DNA of 64,000 bases from Singulisphaera sp. GP187 (GTDB lineage: Bacteria; Planctomycetota; Planctomycetia; Isosphaerales; Isosphaeraceae), in NCBI RefSeq assembly GCF_900129635.1, contig NZ_FSRB01000001.1, positions 2,457,501 through 2,521,500 on the forward strand, written 5' to 3'. Below are positions 1 through 10,000 of the stretch, piece by piece. Position numbers and translations under genes: made by a program. Position 1 is the stretch's first letter. Each line of letters starts with the position of its first letter. Below the pieces are notes generated by a model, which was not told the DNA's origin, searched no databases, and was given only the letters and a program-made list of their open reading frames with translations.

Positions 1-2
1 TG

Positions 3-1268
3 GTGATGTTCTTCCTGATCTGCAACCTTGTCGCGCAATTCTCCGCGGGCGCCCGGATCATGAAGATCGTGCTCCCGGTGGAAGCGACCTCATGGTTCGC
101 CAGCGCAGAGCTCGCAGACTCGTCGAACGCCGGCTACTACCTCGGTCTGGCGATCTTCACCGCGACCGTCGTCGCCTATACGACCTACGGTGGGTTTCTG
201 GCCGCGATCTGGACCGACGTCTTCCAGAGCATCATCATGGCGATCGGGGTCATGCTCCTGCTCCCCCTGGCGATGAACGCCTCGGGCGGGTTCGCGCAGG
301 CCACCTATTCCGGTATGGCCCAGACCGACCCTGGCTTCGGCTTCGGTCCGGGCGCGGGGCGAGCGTTTCATCCACTAGGCCTCGCCATCTCGTTCTTTTT
401 CATGTGGGCGATTACGGGGATGGGACAGCCATCGACGCTCGTTCGCCTGATGGCGTTTCGCGACTCCAAGACGCTGCGCTATTCCATCATCTATCTCACC
501 ATTTACAACGCGTTGATCTACATCCCCTTGATCTTCATCTTCGTGGCCGCCCGGAGCATCCTGCCCAACCTGGCGTCGTCGGATGATGTGATGCCGAGTC
601 TCGTCATCAAGCTCGCCAACCCTTATGTCGCCGGCCTGATCCTGGCCGCGCCTTACGGGGCCGTCTTGAGCACGGTGAGCGGCTGGCTCCTGATCGTCTC
701 CTCGGGCCTGGTGCGTGACCTCTACCAACGCTTCTTCCGCCCGACCGCGACCGAGCGTGAGATCGCCTGGGCCAGCTACTCGACCACCGTGGGGATCGGC
801 CTGATCGTCGCGGTCGTGGCGCTCAGGCCACCCACTTATCTGCAACTCATCATCGTCTTCTCGAGCACCGGAATGGCGGCGGCGTTCCTGATGCCGGCGC
901 TGCTCGGCTGCTTCTGGCGACGGTCGACAGCCGCGGGAGCGATCGCGGCGATGGCCACGGGGACCGCCGTCACCCTCGGCCTCTACGTGCTCGGCACCCT
1001 TGGCCCCGAACGGTTGCACCTCGGCTGGCTCTTCGGCCCCAACCCGGACATTGGAGCGGAAAGCTCGTTCCGGCCGTACTACCTGCTTGGGCTCGACCCT
1101 TGCATCTGGGGACTCTCGGCGTCGCTCGCGGCCGGCCTGATCGGGAGTTGGCTCTCGCCCCTCCCCCCCGAAGAGCGGGTGGCGCTCCTTTTCGATGCGC
1201 AACCGGCCGATGCCCCAGCACCTGCCACGCTGGACTTGCATCCGGAGATCAAAGTCAGCACGGCCTGA
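3..1268 (+). CDS. Sodium:solute symporter (SSS family), 5' end cut off by the window
   Basis: Inner-membrane Na+-coupled uptake transporter, incomplete at the N-terminus because the frame is already open at the first base. 421 residues remain; the family usually has about 480-550 residues and 13 membrane helices. The stretch GGFLAAIWTDVFQSIIM (about residues 63-79) matches the conserved SSS motif of the fifth helix region. AVLSTVSGWLLIVSSGL (near 220-236) matches the helix that carries the Na2-site serines and threonines. The substrate cannot be told from sequence. The M81 peptidase and amidase genes that follow on the same strand suggest a peptide, amide or amino-acid-like compound, which is inference. 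Confidence 0.9.
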   Translation: MMFFLICNLVAQFSAGARIMKIVLPVEATSWFASAELADSSNAGYYLGLAIFTATVVAYTTYGGFLAAIWTDVFQSIIMAIGVMLLLPLAMNASGGFAQATYSGMAQTDPGFGFGPGAGRAFHPLGLAISFFFMWAITGMGQPSTLVRLMAFRDSKTLRYSIIYLTIYNALIYIPLIFIFVAARSILPNLASSDDVMPSLVIKLANPYVAGLILAAPYGAVLSTVSGWLLIVSSGLVRDLYQRFFRPTATEREIAWASYSTTVGIGLIVAVVALRPPTYLQLIIVFSSTGMAAAFLMPALLGCFWRRSTAAGAIAAMATGTAVTLGLYVLGTLGPERLHLGWLFGPNPDIGAESSFRPYYLLGLDPCIWGLSASLAAGLIGSWLSPLPPEERVALLFDAQPADAPAPATLDLHPEIKVSTA

Positions 1269-1331
1269 GCGTAAGGCAAGGCAATCCCAATGGAATGATC
1301 CGACTCTTCCCGACCCTCTGAGGGCTTCGCG

Positions 1332-2822
1332 ATGGCCAGAATCGCCATAGGCGGTCTGATGCATGAGTCGAATTCGTTCGCGACCGGTCGGACGGACCTC
1401 GCCGCGTTCCAGTCGGGTGGACTGGAGACCGGCGACGGGATCTTCCAGCGCTGGGGCGAAGCCCATCATGAGGTGGGCGGATTCTTCCAATCCGCCACCA
1501 AGAACGGATTCGAAATTGTTCCGACGTTGATGGGTTGGGCGACTCCGTCCGGCCCGTTAACCTCCGAAACCTACCGCGAGCTGACCGATCGGCTGCTCCA
1601 GGCCTTGCAGGAGGCCGGGCCCGTCGACGCCGTTCTGCTGGCACTCCACGGCGCGATGGTCGCCGATGGCGAAGACGACGCCGACGGCACCTTGCTCGCC
1701 AAGGTGCGCTCATTGATCGGCCCGAGTCGCCCCTTGATCGTCACCCTCGACTATCATGCCAATGTCTCCCCGCTCATGGTGTCCGAGTCCCATGCCCTGA
1801 TCGCCTATCGAACCTACCCCCACGTCGATCAGCGTGCGCGAGGCAAGCGGGCGGGCGACCTCGCCTGGCAGGCCGCGACCGCACAGATCCGGCCGACCCA
1901 GGCGATGAGCAAGCCTCCGATCCTGATCCACCTGCTCGCTCAGGAGACCGATCGAGAACCGATGAAAGGCCTGATCGGCGGGCTCGAAACCCTCGAGCGG
2001 TCTCAAGGATTCCTCGACGCCAGCATCCTCGCCGGCTTCCCTTATGCCGACGTCGCGGCCACCGGGCCGACCTGCATCGCTGTGACCGACAACAACCTCG
2101 CGCTCGCTTCGGAAATGGCCGAGCACCTGTCCGCGAGCATCTGGAGTCATCGACATCAACTCACGGCCAGTCCCCCTGATGCTTCCGTCGCCGTCGCCCG
2201 CGCCCTCGCGACAGACCGGACCCCGGTCATTCTCGTCGACCTGGGCGACAACATCGGCGGCGGTTCGGCGGCCGATAGCACCGTCTTGATCCACGAACTG
2301 CTCAAGCAAGGGGCGACCCGGTCGATTGTCGTGCTCTACGACCCGAGGGCGGTCGAGATGTGCCAACACGCCGGCGTCGGCGGCTCCGTCTCACTCTCGG
2401 CGGGGGGGAAGATCGATCGCAATGCGTTCCCGTTGGAGGTAACCGGATTCGTTGAGGTGCTCCATGACGGACGTTATGTCGAGGAACTTCCCAGACACGG
2501 CGGAATCAGGAACAACGACCAAGGCGCCACTTCGGTCGTCAGGCTCGAGGGAGAGAACCGGGTTGTGCTCACCTCGTTGCGTCATCCTCCCTTCAGCCTC
2601 GGTCAACTGACAAGCCTGGGAATCAAACCGGAGGATGCCCGGTTCATCGTGGTCAAGGCAGCCGTCGCCTACAAGGCAGCCTACGCACCGATTGCCGGCA
2701 CGATCATCGAGGTCGACACCCCTGGATTGACCGCGTCGAATCCGGCACGATATACGTATCAGAGAATCCGAAGGCCGATCCTTCCTCTCGACCCTGAACC
2801 CGTAGTCGAGGCCGTCGTCTGA
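1332..2822 (+). CDS. M81 family metallopeptidase (MlrC-like, microcystinase C family)
   Basis: Predicted zinc-dependent hydrolase of 496 residues with the DUF1485 N-terminal and MlrC C-terminal regions. Visible family motifs are HESNSF near residue 11, LHGAMV around 105-110, LDYHANVS (D140, H142) and TYPHVD (H164, D166). The histidines and aspartates are the expected metal ligands. MlrC itself cleaves linear microcystin fragments, but most family members act on unknown small peptides or amides, so the name gives the fold only. There is no signal peptide, so it is cytoplasmic. The stop codon overlaps the ATG of the next gene by one base (TGATG), implying translational coupling to the amidase. 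The gap to the upstream symporter is 63 bp. Confidence 0.92.
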   Translation: MARIAIGGLMHESNSFATGRTDLAAFQSGGLETGDGIFQRWGEAHHEVGGFFQSATKNGFEIVPTLMGWATPSGPLTSETYRELTDRLLQALQEAGPVDAVLLALHGAMVADGEDDADGTLLAKVRSLIGPSRPLIVTLDYHANVSPLMVSESHALIAYRTYPHVDQRARGKRAGDLAWQAATAQIRPTQAMSKPPILIHLLAQETDREPMKGLIGGLETLERSQGFLDASILAGFPYADVAATGPTCIAVTDNNLALASEMAEHLSASIWSHRHQLTASPPDASVAVARALATDRTPVILVDLGDNIGGGSAADSTVLIHELLKQGATRSIVVLYDPRAVEMCQHAGVGGSVSLSAGGKIDRNAFPLEVTGFVEVLHDGRYVEELPRHGGIRNNDQGATSVVRLEGENRVVLTSLRHPPFSLGQLTSLGIKPEDARFIVVKAAVAYKAAYAPIAGTIIEVDTPGLTASNPARYTYQRIRRPILPLDPEPVVEAVV

Positions 2823-3676
2823 TGAACGAGCCAAGTCCGATCCGAATCGCCGGGGTCCAGATGGACGTCAAGATCGGCGATGTCGCGGCCAACCGCGCCG
2901 CGATCGTTGACCGGATGAGCGTGGCCGCCGCCGCGGGGGCCAAGCTCGTCGTCTTCCCGGAGTGCGCCCTGTCCGGCTACGGTTTCGAGAGCCGCGAAGA
3001 AGCGTTGGCGTTCGCCGAGCCCATTCCGGGGCCAAGCGTGCAGGCGATCGAAAGCCATTGCGCTCGGCTCGGAGTCGCCGCCGTCTTCGGCTTGCTCGAA
3101 CGCGACGGCGATCGCCTCTACAACGCCTGCGTACTCGTCGGTCCATCGGGGGTCATCGGCTCTTACCGCAAGGTGCATCTCCCGTTCCTCGGTGTCGATC
3201 GCTTCGCCGATCCGGGTGATCGTCCGTTCGCGGTCCAGGAGTACAACGGGTTACGCGTTGGCATGCACATCTGTTACGACGGCGCCTTTCCCGAGTCAGG
3301 CCGCGTCCTCAGCCTACTCGGTGCCGACGTGCTCCTGCTGCCGACGAACTGGCCCACTCATTCGGAGTGTGCGGCAATTCATATGATCGCCTGCCGCGCC
3401 ATGGAGAACGTCGTTTATGCCATGGCGGTGAATCGAGTCGGCGAAGAGCGCGGCTTCCGGTTCATCGGCCGCAGCTCGATCGCCGGCCCAAACGGCGAGA
3501 TTCTCCAGTCCGCCGGCCCGGACACGGAAGAGATCTTGTACGCGGAGATCGACCCCGCACGATCCCGGCAGAAACGGCTGATCCGGGTCCCTGGCAAACA
3601 CGAGGTTGACCGGATCGCCGACCGCCGGCCCGATTTTTATACCGAGTTGGTTCGACCGAACACGCCGCGGGACTGA
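2822..3676 (+). CDS. Carbon-nitrogen hydrolase (nitrilase superfamily amidase)
   Basis: Cytoplasmic amidase-type enzyme of 284 residues hydrolysing a non-peptide C-N bond. The catalytic triad is visible: E47 in VVFPECALSGYG, K117 in SYRKVHLPF, and the nucleophile C151 in GMHICYDGAFPES. The length is normal for the family. It starts inside the stop codon of the MlrC-like gene, so the two are probably made together and act in one pathway, with the upstream symporter as a candidate importer. The substrate is unknown; N-carbamoyl amino acids, omega-amides and simple amides are all possible. Confidence 0.93.
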   Translation: MNEPSPIRIAGVQMDVKIGDVAANRAAIVDRMSVAAAAGAKLVVFPECALSGYGFESREEALAFAEPIPGPSVQAIESHCARLGVAAVFGLLERDGDRLYNACVLVGPSGVIGSYRKVHLPFLGVDRFADPGDRPFAVQEYNGLRVGMHICYDGAFPESGRVLSLLGADVLLLPTNWPTHSECAAIHMIACRAMENVVYAMAVNRVGEERGFRFIGRSSIAGPNGEILQSAGPDTEEILYAEIDPARSRQKRLIRVPGKHEVDRIADRRPDFYTELVRPNTPRD

Positions 3677-3682
3677 GCGACG

Positions 3683-4105
3683 ATGGACCGGCCTCGAAGT
3701 CGCAGCCGCCTGTTTCTCGCCGCGATTCTCGTGGTCGGGCTCGGTCTTGGCTCGCGCCGATTCGCGGAATTTCTGCCTCAACCCATCCGTCTCTACGCCG
3801 GCGACATCCTCTGGGCGCTGTTGGTCTATCTCGGCTTGATCTTCGTGCGGCCGTCGTTGTCCCGGAGCATGGCCGGCACGCTCGCGCTGAGCTTTGCCCT
3901 GCTGATCGAGATCAGCCAGCTCTACCATGCGCCCTGGATCGATTCCCTCCGCGCCAATCCCCTGGGCGGCCTGGTCCTCGGATTCGGCTTCCTCTGGAGC
4001 GACTTGGTCTGCTACGGCGTGGGCGTTTCGCTCGGGTTGCTCCTTGATAAAGCCCTTCGCCGGCATCTTCCAAAACCGAGCCACGCACGTAGCGTAGCGG
4101 AGTAA
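3683..4105 (+). CDS. DUF2809 family membrane protein
   Basis: Small integral membrane protein of 140 residues with about four hydrophobic helices. The segment RLYAGDILWALLVYLG (about residues 33-48) is characteristic of DUF2809. It begins 6 bp after the amidase stop, so it is probably the last gene of the symporter-MlrC-amidase operon. The family function is unknown. The last 15 or so codons run into a repeated sequence that continues past the stop, so the exact C-terminus may have been shaped by that repeat. Confidence 0.85.
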   Translation: MDRPRSRSRLFLAAILVVGLGLGSRRFAEFLPQPIRLYAGDILWALLVYLGLIFVRPSLSRSMAGTLALSFALLIEISQLYHAPWIDSLRANPLGGLVLGFGFLWSDLVCYGVGVSLGLLLDKALRRHLPKPSHARSVAE

Positions 4106-4235
4106 GCGTTCCGATGGCGATCGGCATCTTCTCAAACCGAGCCGCGCACACAGCGGAGTAAGCGTCCTGGTGGCGCCCGGCTTTTCGGTACGTCAGACTG
4201 GGACCGCTTACTCCGCTGTGCTGCGTGCGCCGCTC
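4081..4235. repeat. Direct and inverted repeat cluster at a convergent gene junction
   Basis: A block reading roughly CCGAGCC(A/G)CGCAC...AGCGGAGTAAGCG occurs twice in direct orientation (about 4078-4110 and 4136-4165). The reverse complement of its core lies at 4205-4220. CACAGCGGAGTAAGCG at 4149-4164 pairs perfectly (16 bp) with CGCTTACTCCGCTGTG at 4205-4220, so a long hairpin can form. It sits between the + strand operon and the - strand SGNH gene. It may act as a bidirectional terminator or be a REP-like mobile repeat. Confidence 0.7.
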
Positions 4236-4270
4236 GATTCAAGCAAGGATCATCGCCCGAGACCTCGATA

Positions 4271-5530
4271 TCAGGACTTCGGCTTCAACTCGTAGCGTCG
4301 TGGTTTCGGCTGGGAGGCCGCACGCTGCTGGTCGACAACCTCGGCCTCAACGCGATCGAGATCGGCGATCGCTTCATCCAGATGCGCGGACTTGATGCTG
4401 CTCAGCGGAACCTGAACAGATCGCCAGCGCGTGAAGTGAACATTATTGTGCTTGAGCGTCAGGTTGTGAACTTCGCTCGCCTGCTTGTTCATCGGCGTCG
4501 CAAGGAGGGCCAGGTTGATGCCTTCGGCAAGCTGGTCCTTCGAGAATGATCCCACCTCTTCGCCATCAATGCTCAAGACATAGTCGGAACCCTCGAGTCC
4601 CGAGACCTTGAGCGGCTGCTGGTCGAGATCTTTCACGAAGTCGGACGAGTTAACCGCCAGCTTGATGACGTCGTCTTTGAGGTCGGCCGGGAACGGAAGC
4701 GACTCGTCGAGCTGGGTCCATTTCAAAATGCCGTCGTTCCACTGAACGTCCGAGACCTTGGTCTTCTCCGTCTGGATCTTGGGTTCGCTCTTGGATTCGA
4801 GCTTGATCTGCACGTCGGAAACGAGGGCAGGCGCATCCCAGGCATCGAGCAGAGCGGCGGCCATCAAGAGTTGTCCCCCCGCGGCAGGATGAACTCGATC
4901 GGGATTCAACTTCTTGGCTTTTTCCGGGTCGGTCTCGAACGCTTTCTTGGTCGCGTCAACGACCGACGTGTTCAGGTCCGCAAGCTTGGCGTGTTCCTTC
5001 TCCGCCAGTTCCTTGAGGAAGTCGCCGTAGCGGACCAGGACAGCGTTATACCCTTTCTCAAAGACAGGAGGTCGGGTGACGTCGTCAAACGGGGAGGGCC
5101 GGATCAACGTGAGTTTGACCTCGGGAAGCTCCGCCTTGACCTTTTCGACGATGCGTTCCATCCCGGTCGCATAGGTCTGGAAGATCTGCTCGTCGAACGG
5201 GCGATAGCTGCCGTCGTTCATGCCGAGCATGATCGTCATCACCGTGGGTCGGTAGGCGATGACGTCCCGCTTGAGCCGGGTATCGATCGGACCTCCACCA
5301 CCACCGGTCACGCGGTCACCGCCCCAGCCCGAATGAACGAAGGAGACGTTCAACGATGGGAATCGTGTCACCACGTACGTCTCGACGAACGTCGTGTAGA
5401 GACGCTGTTCGGTGATGCTATCTCCATAGAAAACGACTCGATCGCCATCCTTGAGGTAAAATGGCTCTTCCGCAAGCGCCGGGGGCGCCAGGGCGAGAAC
5501 GAGATAGGCGACAATTCGAGCGGCTCTCAT
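4271..5530 (-). CDS. Secreted SGNH/GDSL hydrolase
   Basis: Exported serine hydrolase of 419 residues, probably an esterase or carbohydrate deacetylase. The start at 5530 is chosen because an AAAGGAA ribosome site lies just upstream and the first 20 residues form a signal peptide (MRAARIVAYLVLALAPPALA). Block I is FYGDSIT with nucleophile S38, block III is GMNDG (103-107), and block V is DRVHP with D211 and H214. An extra C-terminal region of about 190 residues may be a second domain. It lies 82 bp downstream of the DUF1501 gene on the same strand. The three-gene set suggests breakdown of a decorated polysaccharide, which is inference. Confidence 0.9.
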   Translation of the reverse strand: MRAARIVAYLVLALAPPALAEEPFYLKDGDRVVFYGDSITEQRLYTTFVETYVVTRFPSLNVSFVHSGWGGDRVTGGGGGPIDTRLKRDVIAYRPTVMTIMLGMNDGSYRPFDEQIFQTYATGMERIVEKVKAELPEVKLTLIRPSPFDDVTRPPVFEKGYNAVLVRYGDFLKELAEKEHAKLADLNTSVVDATKKAFETDPEKAKKLNPDRVHPAAGGQLLMAAALLDAWDAPALVSDVQIKLESKSEPKIQTEKTKVSDVQWNDGILKWTQLDESLPFPADLKDDVIKLAVNSSDFVKDLDQQPLKVSGLEGSDYVLSIDGEEVGSFSKDQLAEGINLALLATPMNKQASEVHNLTLKHNNVHFTRWRSVQVPLSSIKSAHLDEAIADLDRVEAEVVDQQRAASQPKPRRYELKPKS

Positions 5531-5612
5531 GCAAGGTTCCTTTTGCTGAAACATGAACAGGCGGGGGGTCAGTTCCCGGTCTGAAGCGGGAAAGCGGCTG
5601 GTGGAGCGAGGC

Positions 5613-7028
5613 TCAGGCAAGAATCGGCTTGATCACGTTACCGAAGACGTCGGTCAGGCGGTAGTCTCTGCCGCTGTAGCGGTAGGTGAGCTTGGTGTGG
5701 TCGATGCCCATCAGGTGGAGGATCGTGGCGTGGAGGTCGTGGACGTGGACCTTGTTTTCGACGGCGTGCCAGCCGAACTCGTCGGTCGCGCCGTAGGTCA
5801 TTCCCCCCTTGATCCCTCCGCCCGCCAGCCACATTGTGAAGCCGAACGGATGGTGCTCGCGACCGTCGGTCCCTTCGGCCGTGGGGGTCCGACCGAACTC
5901 GCCGCCCCAGATCACCAGGGTGTCTTCGAGGAGACCTCGACCCTTCAGGTCCTTCAACAGCGCGGCGATCGGCTGATCCGTCGCGGCGCAATTGTTGGGA
6001 AGTTCCTTCTTGAGTCCGCCATGTTGATCCCAGAGTTGGCAGCTCGCTCGTTGCGCGGTCTGGGTGTGATAGACCTGAACAAACCGGACGCCGCGTTCCG
6101 AGAGGCGACGCGCCATCAAGCACTGGGTGGCGAAAATTCCGGTCGTGGGATCGTCAAGGCCATAGAGGGCCCGGGTGGCTGGTGACTCGCGGCTGACGTC
6201 GAAGGTCTCGGGCGCCTGACGTTGCATACGATAGGCCAGTTCGAACGACGAGATCCGGGAGCTGAGCTGGCTGTCCTCTTGGCGCGTTTGCAGGTGTCGT
6301 TCGTTGAGCAGCTTCAATGTGTCGAGCTGGGCGCGTTGACGATCGAGCGAAAGGCTTGGGTTCGCCAGGTTGGCGATCGGGTTCTTGAGGTCGGCGACGA
6401 GCGTCCCTTGATAGGCGGCGGGTAAAAAGCTCGACGTCCAAAGGGGTGCCCCCTGGGCCGGTTGCGCCGGGCTGATGACCAGATAACCCGGGAGGTCCTG
6501 GTTCTCGCTGCCGAGTCCGTAGAGGAGCCACGAACCGAGGCTCGGTCTCGAGAACGCTTGTTCCCCCGTGTTCATCTGCAGACAGGCGCCATTGTGGTTG
6601 ATGTTGTCGGCGACCATCGAGCGAATCACGCAGATGTCATCGATACATGAGGCCACATGGGGAAAGAGCTCGCTGACCTCGGTGCCCGATTGACCCTGTT
6701 TGCGAAACTTGAACGGTGACTGGAGCAGGTTGCCGGTTTTGGTCCGCACGAGGTGGGGCATGGCGAACGGCAAGGGCTTGCCATTGTCGCGTTCGAGCCG
6801 AGGCTTGGGGTCGAACGTATCGACGTGCGAAGGCCCCCCCGACATGAACAGAAAAATCACGCGTTTCGCGCGGGGGGCGTGCATCGGCCGTTTCACCGCG
6901 AGCGGGTTGGCTTTCCCCCAGTCGGCACGCGCTTCGGCGTCCAGTAGACCGGCCAGCCCGAGCACGCCGAATCCGTTGGCAAACGTCGAGATCGCCTGAC
7001 GGCGGCTCATGCGTGAGGAGATAGGCAT
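5613..7028 (-). CDS. DUF1501 domain protein, Tat-exported
   Basis: Member of the large planctomycete DUF1501 family, related to alkaline phosphatase/sulfatase-like folds; about 471 residues. The N-terminus carries a twin-arginine signal (MSRRQAIS followed by a hydrophobic stretch), so export folded through Tat is likely. GGPSHVDTFDPKP near residue 65 is the family signature. Start 7028 is preferred over 7043 because GGAAGGG lies at the right distance upstream. DUF1501 genes are regularly paired with DUF1549/DUF1553 genes, as here with a 30 bp gap. The molecular function of the pair is not established. Confidence 0.93.
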   Translation of the reverse strand: MPISSRMSRRQAISTFANGFGVLGLAGLLDAEARADWGKANPLAVKRPMHAPRAKRVIFLFMSGGPSHVDTFDPKPRLERDNGKPLPFAMPHLVRTKTGNLLQSPFKFRKQGQSGTEVSELFPHVASCIDDICVIRSMVADNINHNGACLQMNTGEQAFSRPSLGSWLLYGLGSENQDLPGYLVISPAQPAQGAPLWTSSFLPAAYQGTLVADLKNPIANLANPSLSLDRQRAQLDTLKLLNERHLQTRQEDSQLSSRISSFELAYRMQRQAPETFDVSRESPATRALYGLDDPTTGIFATQCLMARRLSERGVRFVQVYHTQTAQRASCQLWDQHGGLKKELPNNCAATDQPIAALLKDLKGRGLLEDTLVIWGGEFGRTPTAEGTDGREHHPFGFTMWLAGGGIKGGMTYGATDEFGWHAVENKVHVHDLHATILHLMGIDHTKLTYRYSGRDYRLTDVFGNVIKPILA

Positions 7029-7058
7029 GGCATTCCCTTCCATCGAGGGCGGATCGCC

Positions 7059-10000
7059 TCAGTCGATGTAGATGAACTCGTTCGTGCAAAGCAAGAGCTG
7101 GCAGTAGGCGTCCCAGGCCGATTCCCGCGGTCGACTGGCGGCAAGGTAGGCGAGGCCGATCGCTTTCTCAGTGTCATCGACCGGACGTCCGAAGAGAATC
7201 GAAAACGCCCGCTCGATCTTGGCGGTGTCGTCCCGGTCGGCCGCTCCCAGTCGGGCGGCAAGGGCCTGGGCTTGTCGCATCACGAATGCGTTATTGAGGA
7301 GGAACAACGCTTGCGGCGCAACCGTGGAGACGGTCCGCACGTCGACCATCGCGGTCGAGTCGGCGGCATCGAAGAGTGGGCCGAACGACGAACGGTCGGA
7401 GCGGATCGTCATAAAATAGAGCGTTCGCCGCTGGTTGTCGAAGTCGCGAATCGCGGGGCCCTTCATGGATCGATCGAGCTGGCCGGAAACGGCCAGGAGG
7501 CTGTCCCTGATCGCTTCCGACTCCAGCCGGCGACGGTTCATTCGACCGTACCATTGGTTACCGGGATCCGCCGCCCCGGTTTCCGCCACGGGATTGCTCG
7601 CCTGCTGATAGACGGAAGTACGCATCATTTCACGATGCATTTGCTTGATCGACCAGCCCGACTCGACAAACCGTTTGGCCAGGTGGTCGAGCAGTTCGGG
7701 GTGAGTCGGACGCTCGCCGAGCTTGCCGAAGTTGCTGGGAGTCCGCACGATCCCGGTACCGAAGTGTTGCTGCCAGATCCGGTTGACCATCACTCGCGCA
7801 GTGAGCGGGTGCTCAGCGCTGGCCAACCAGCGCGCCAGCTCGAGCCGGCCGCTTCCCGAGGTGATGGGAGGTTGCTCGCCGCCCCCCACGATCAAGGGGA
7901 AATGGCGAGGAACGAGCTCCCCGAGTCGCGAATAAGAGCCGCGAAGATGGACCCGGACGTCGTGGACACCGGCGTGCGGGCTATCCGGTACGCCCCCCTC
8001 CTGCGCTCCGTTGGCGAGCGGAGTCGGAGCCGTCGCCACGATTTTAAGTGCGTTCAGCTCCTCACGAATTTGCGCGAGCTTAAGAACCGAAGCCTCGGGC
8101 AAGGAGGTTTCGTCGGCGTCCATCCTGATCCAGAACGGGCTGCCCTGATCGACCCGGTGGTAACTCGCCTGGAACTGATGCGCGGCCCGCTCGAGCGCGG
8201 CTCGATCCGCGGGTGCGTTCTTGAGGACCCGTTCCCAAGGTTCGAGTGCCTGCTTCGCGTCGGCGGAAAACGCAACCGATCGGACGTCCCCCTCCCTATC
8301 CTCGAACCGCCAGACGGCCTCGTGGCCCAGTCGATCGGGATGCGGGTTCGACTGGAGCGGTTGTTCCATGAGGTCGCGCGAGAGCTGCCAATCCCCTTGC
8401 CCTCCTTCGGCGGCGATCACCAAATCCACCGTGGTCGTATCACACGTATGACTATTCTTAGGGAGGACCTGAAGCTCGAGCCGATCCCCCTTCTCGACCT
8501 CGAGCGGAGCCAACGACTTTTCATCGAGCCGATGGCTTCCCCCATTCGGGATCTCACCGCGGGCCACCTCATGCTTCGAGACGCGCGAACGTTGCACGAG
8601 CGACCAGGCCACCCCATCACCACCCGAGGCGTCGGCATCCGCCAGGTGGCCAGTAACCGCCACCCGACCCGAGATGGGACTGGTCCAGGAGACCGCGACT
8701 CCACTGCTCGGCCCAGGGTGGACCGCGACTGAACGAGCCGGCAGCCTGAACGTGAGGAGCGCCACCTCCTCACCCGTCGTGTTGACGGTCAGGGACGGGC
8801 AATCGCCTTTGCCTTTCCAAGCTTGGAGACCGAGCCGACCCGCGACGTCGCGGACGGAGGTGGTCATCAAGGGATAATCACCCCCCAGGCCCAGGTCTTC
8901 GACCCACTGGCGAAGCGCATACGGGTGGAGTTTCCGCGCCGAGGCGAACTCCCGCAACGACGGGGAGGACGGCCCGTCAGCTTGGGACCGAAACTCCCAG
9001 GCGGCGATCATATAACGAGCCGTCTGCGAGATCAAATCGCGAGCCAGTTGCGATTTCGCTTCCTTGAGCAGATTTTCAAGCCTTTTCTCGAGCGTCACGA
9101 CGTCCTGCTTCGCGCGCTCGCGGCGGGCGAGTTCCGCTCGGGAGACGAGGGGGATTTGAAGCATGGGCGGACCGCCCGTCTTGGCACCGACGTTGGGAAG
9201 GATGTGGCTGCTGAAGAAGATTCCGGCAAGTCCGTAATAGTCGCGGGTCGGGATCGGGTCGAACTTGTGGTCGTGGCAGCGGGCACAGGCGACCGTCAGC
9301 CCCATGAATGACCGGCTCACCACGTCGACCTGATCGTCGGCGATATCGGTCAAGAGCTTCTCTTTGTCTGCGTCTCCGCCCCCCCAGTTTCCGATCGCGA
9401 GCATCCCGGTTGCGATCGTTCCGTCCACGTTGAGGCCATCGGGCTCGGGCGGGGGGAGGAGGTCACCCGCAATCTGGTTGATCAGAAAGTCGCGATAAGG
9501 AAGGTCGCGGTTGAAGGCGGCGACCACCCAATCGCGATAGCGCCAGGCCTCGGCGATATCTCCCGCGCCCCCCACTCCGCGCGCATCGAACGAGTCGGCG
9601 TAGCGAACGACGTCGAGCCAGTGGCGTCCCCACCGCTCGCCGTAATGCGGCGAGGCGAGCAAACGGTCGACCACACGATTGAAGCTCTCCGCGGACGAGT
9701 CGGCGAGGAAGGCGTCAACCTCTTCGGGAGTCGGCGGCAAGCCGGTCAGGTCGAAGGTGGCGCGTCGGATCAACGTTCGTTTGTCGGCGGGCGGGGCGGG
9801 GCGAAGTCCCTTGGCCTCGAGCGGCGCGAGGATGAACCGATCGATGTCGGTTCGCGCCCAGGCCCGATCCTCGACTTGCGGGACGCTGACGGCACGCACC
9901 GGCTGGAACGACCAGAATCGGCGTTGTTCGTCGCTGATCTCCGCGCCCGGTTTGCTGGCCCCGGCGACGGGCGTCTGGGCTTGGGAATTGGGCCAGGGCA

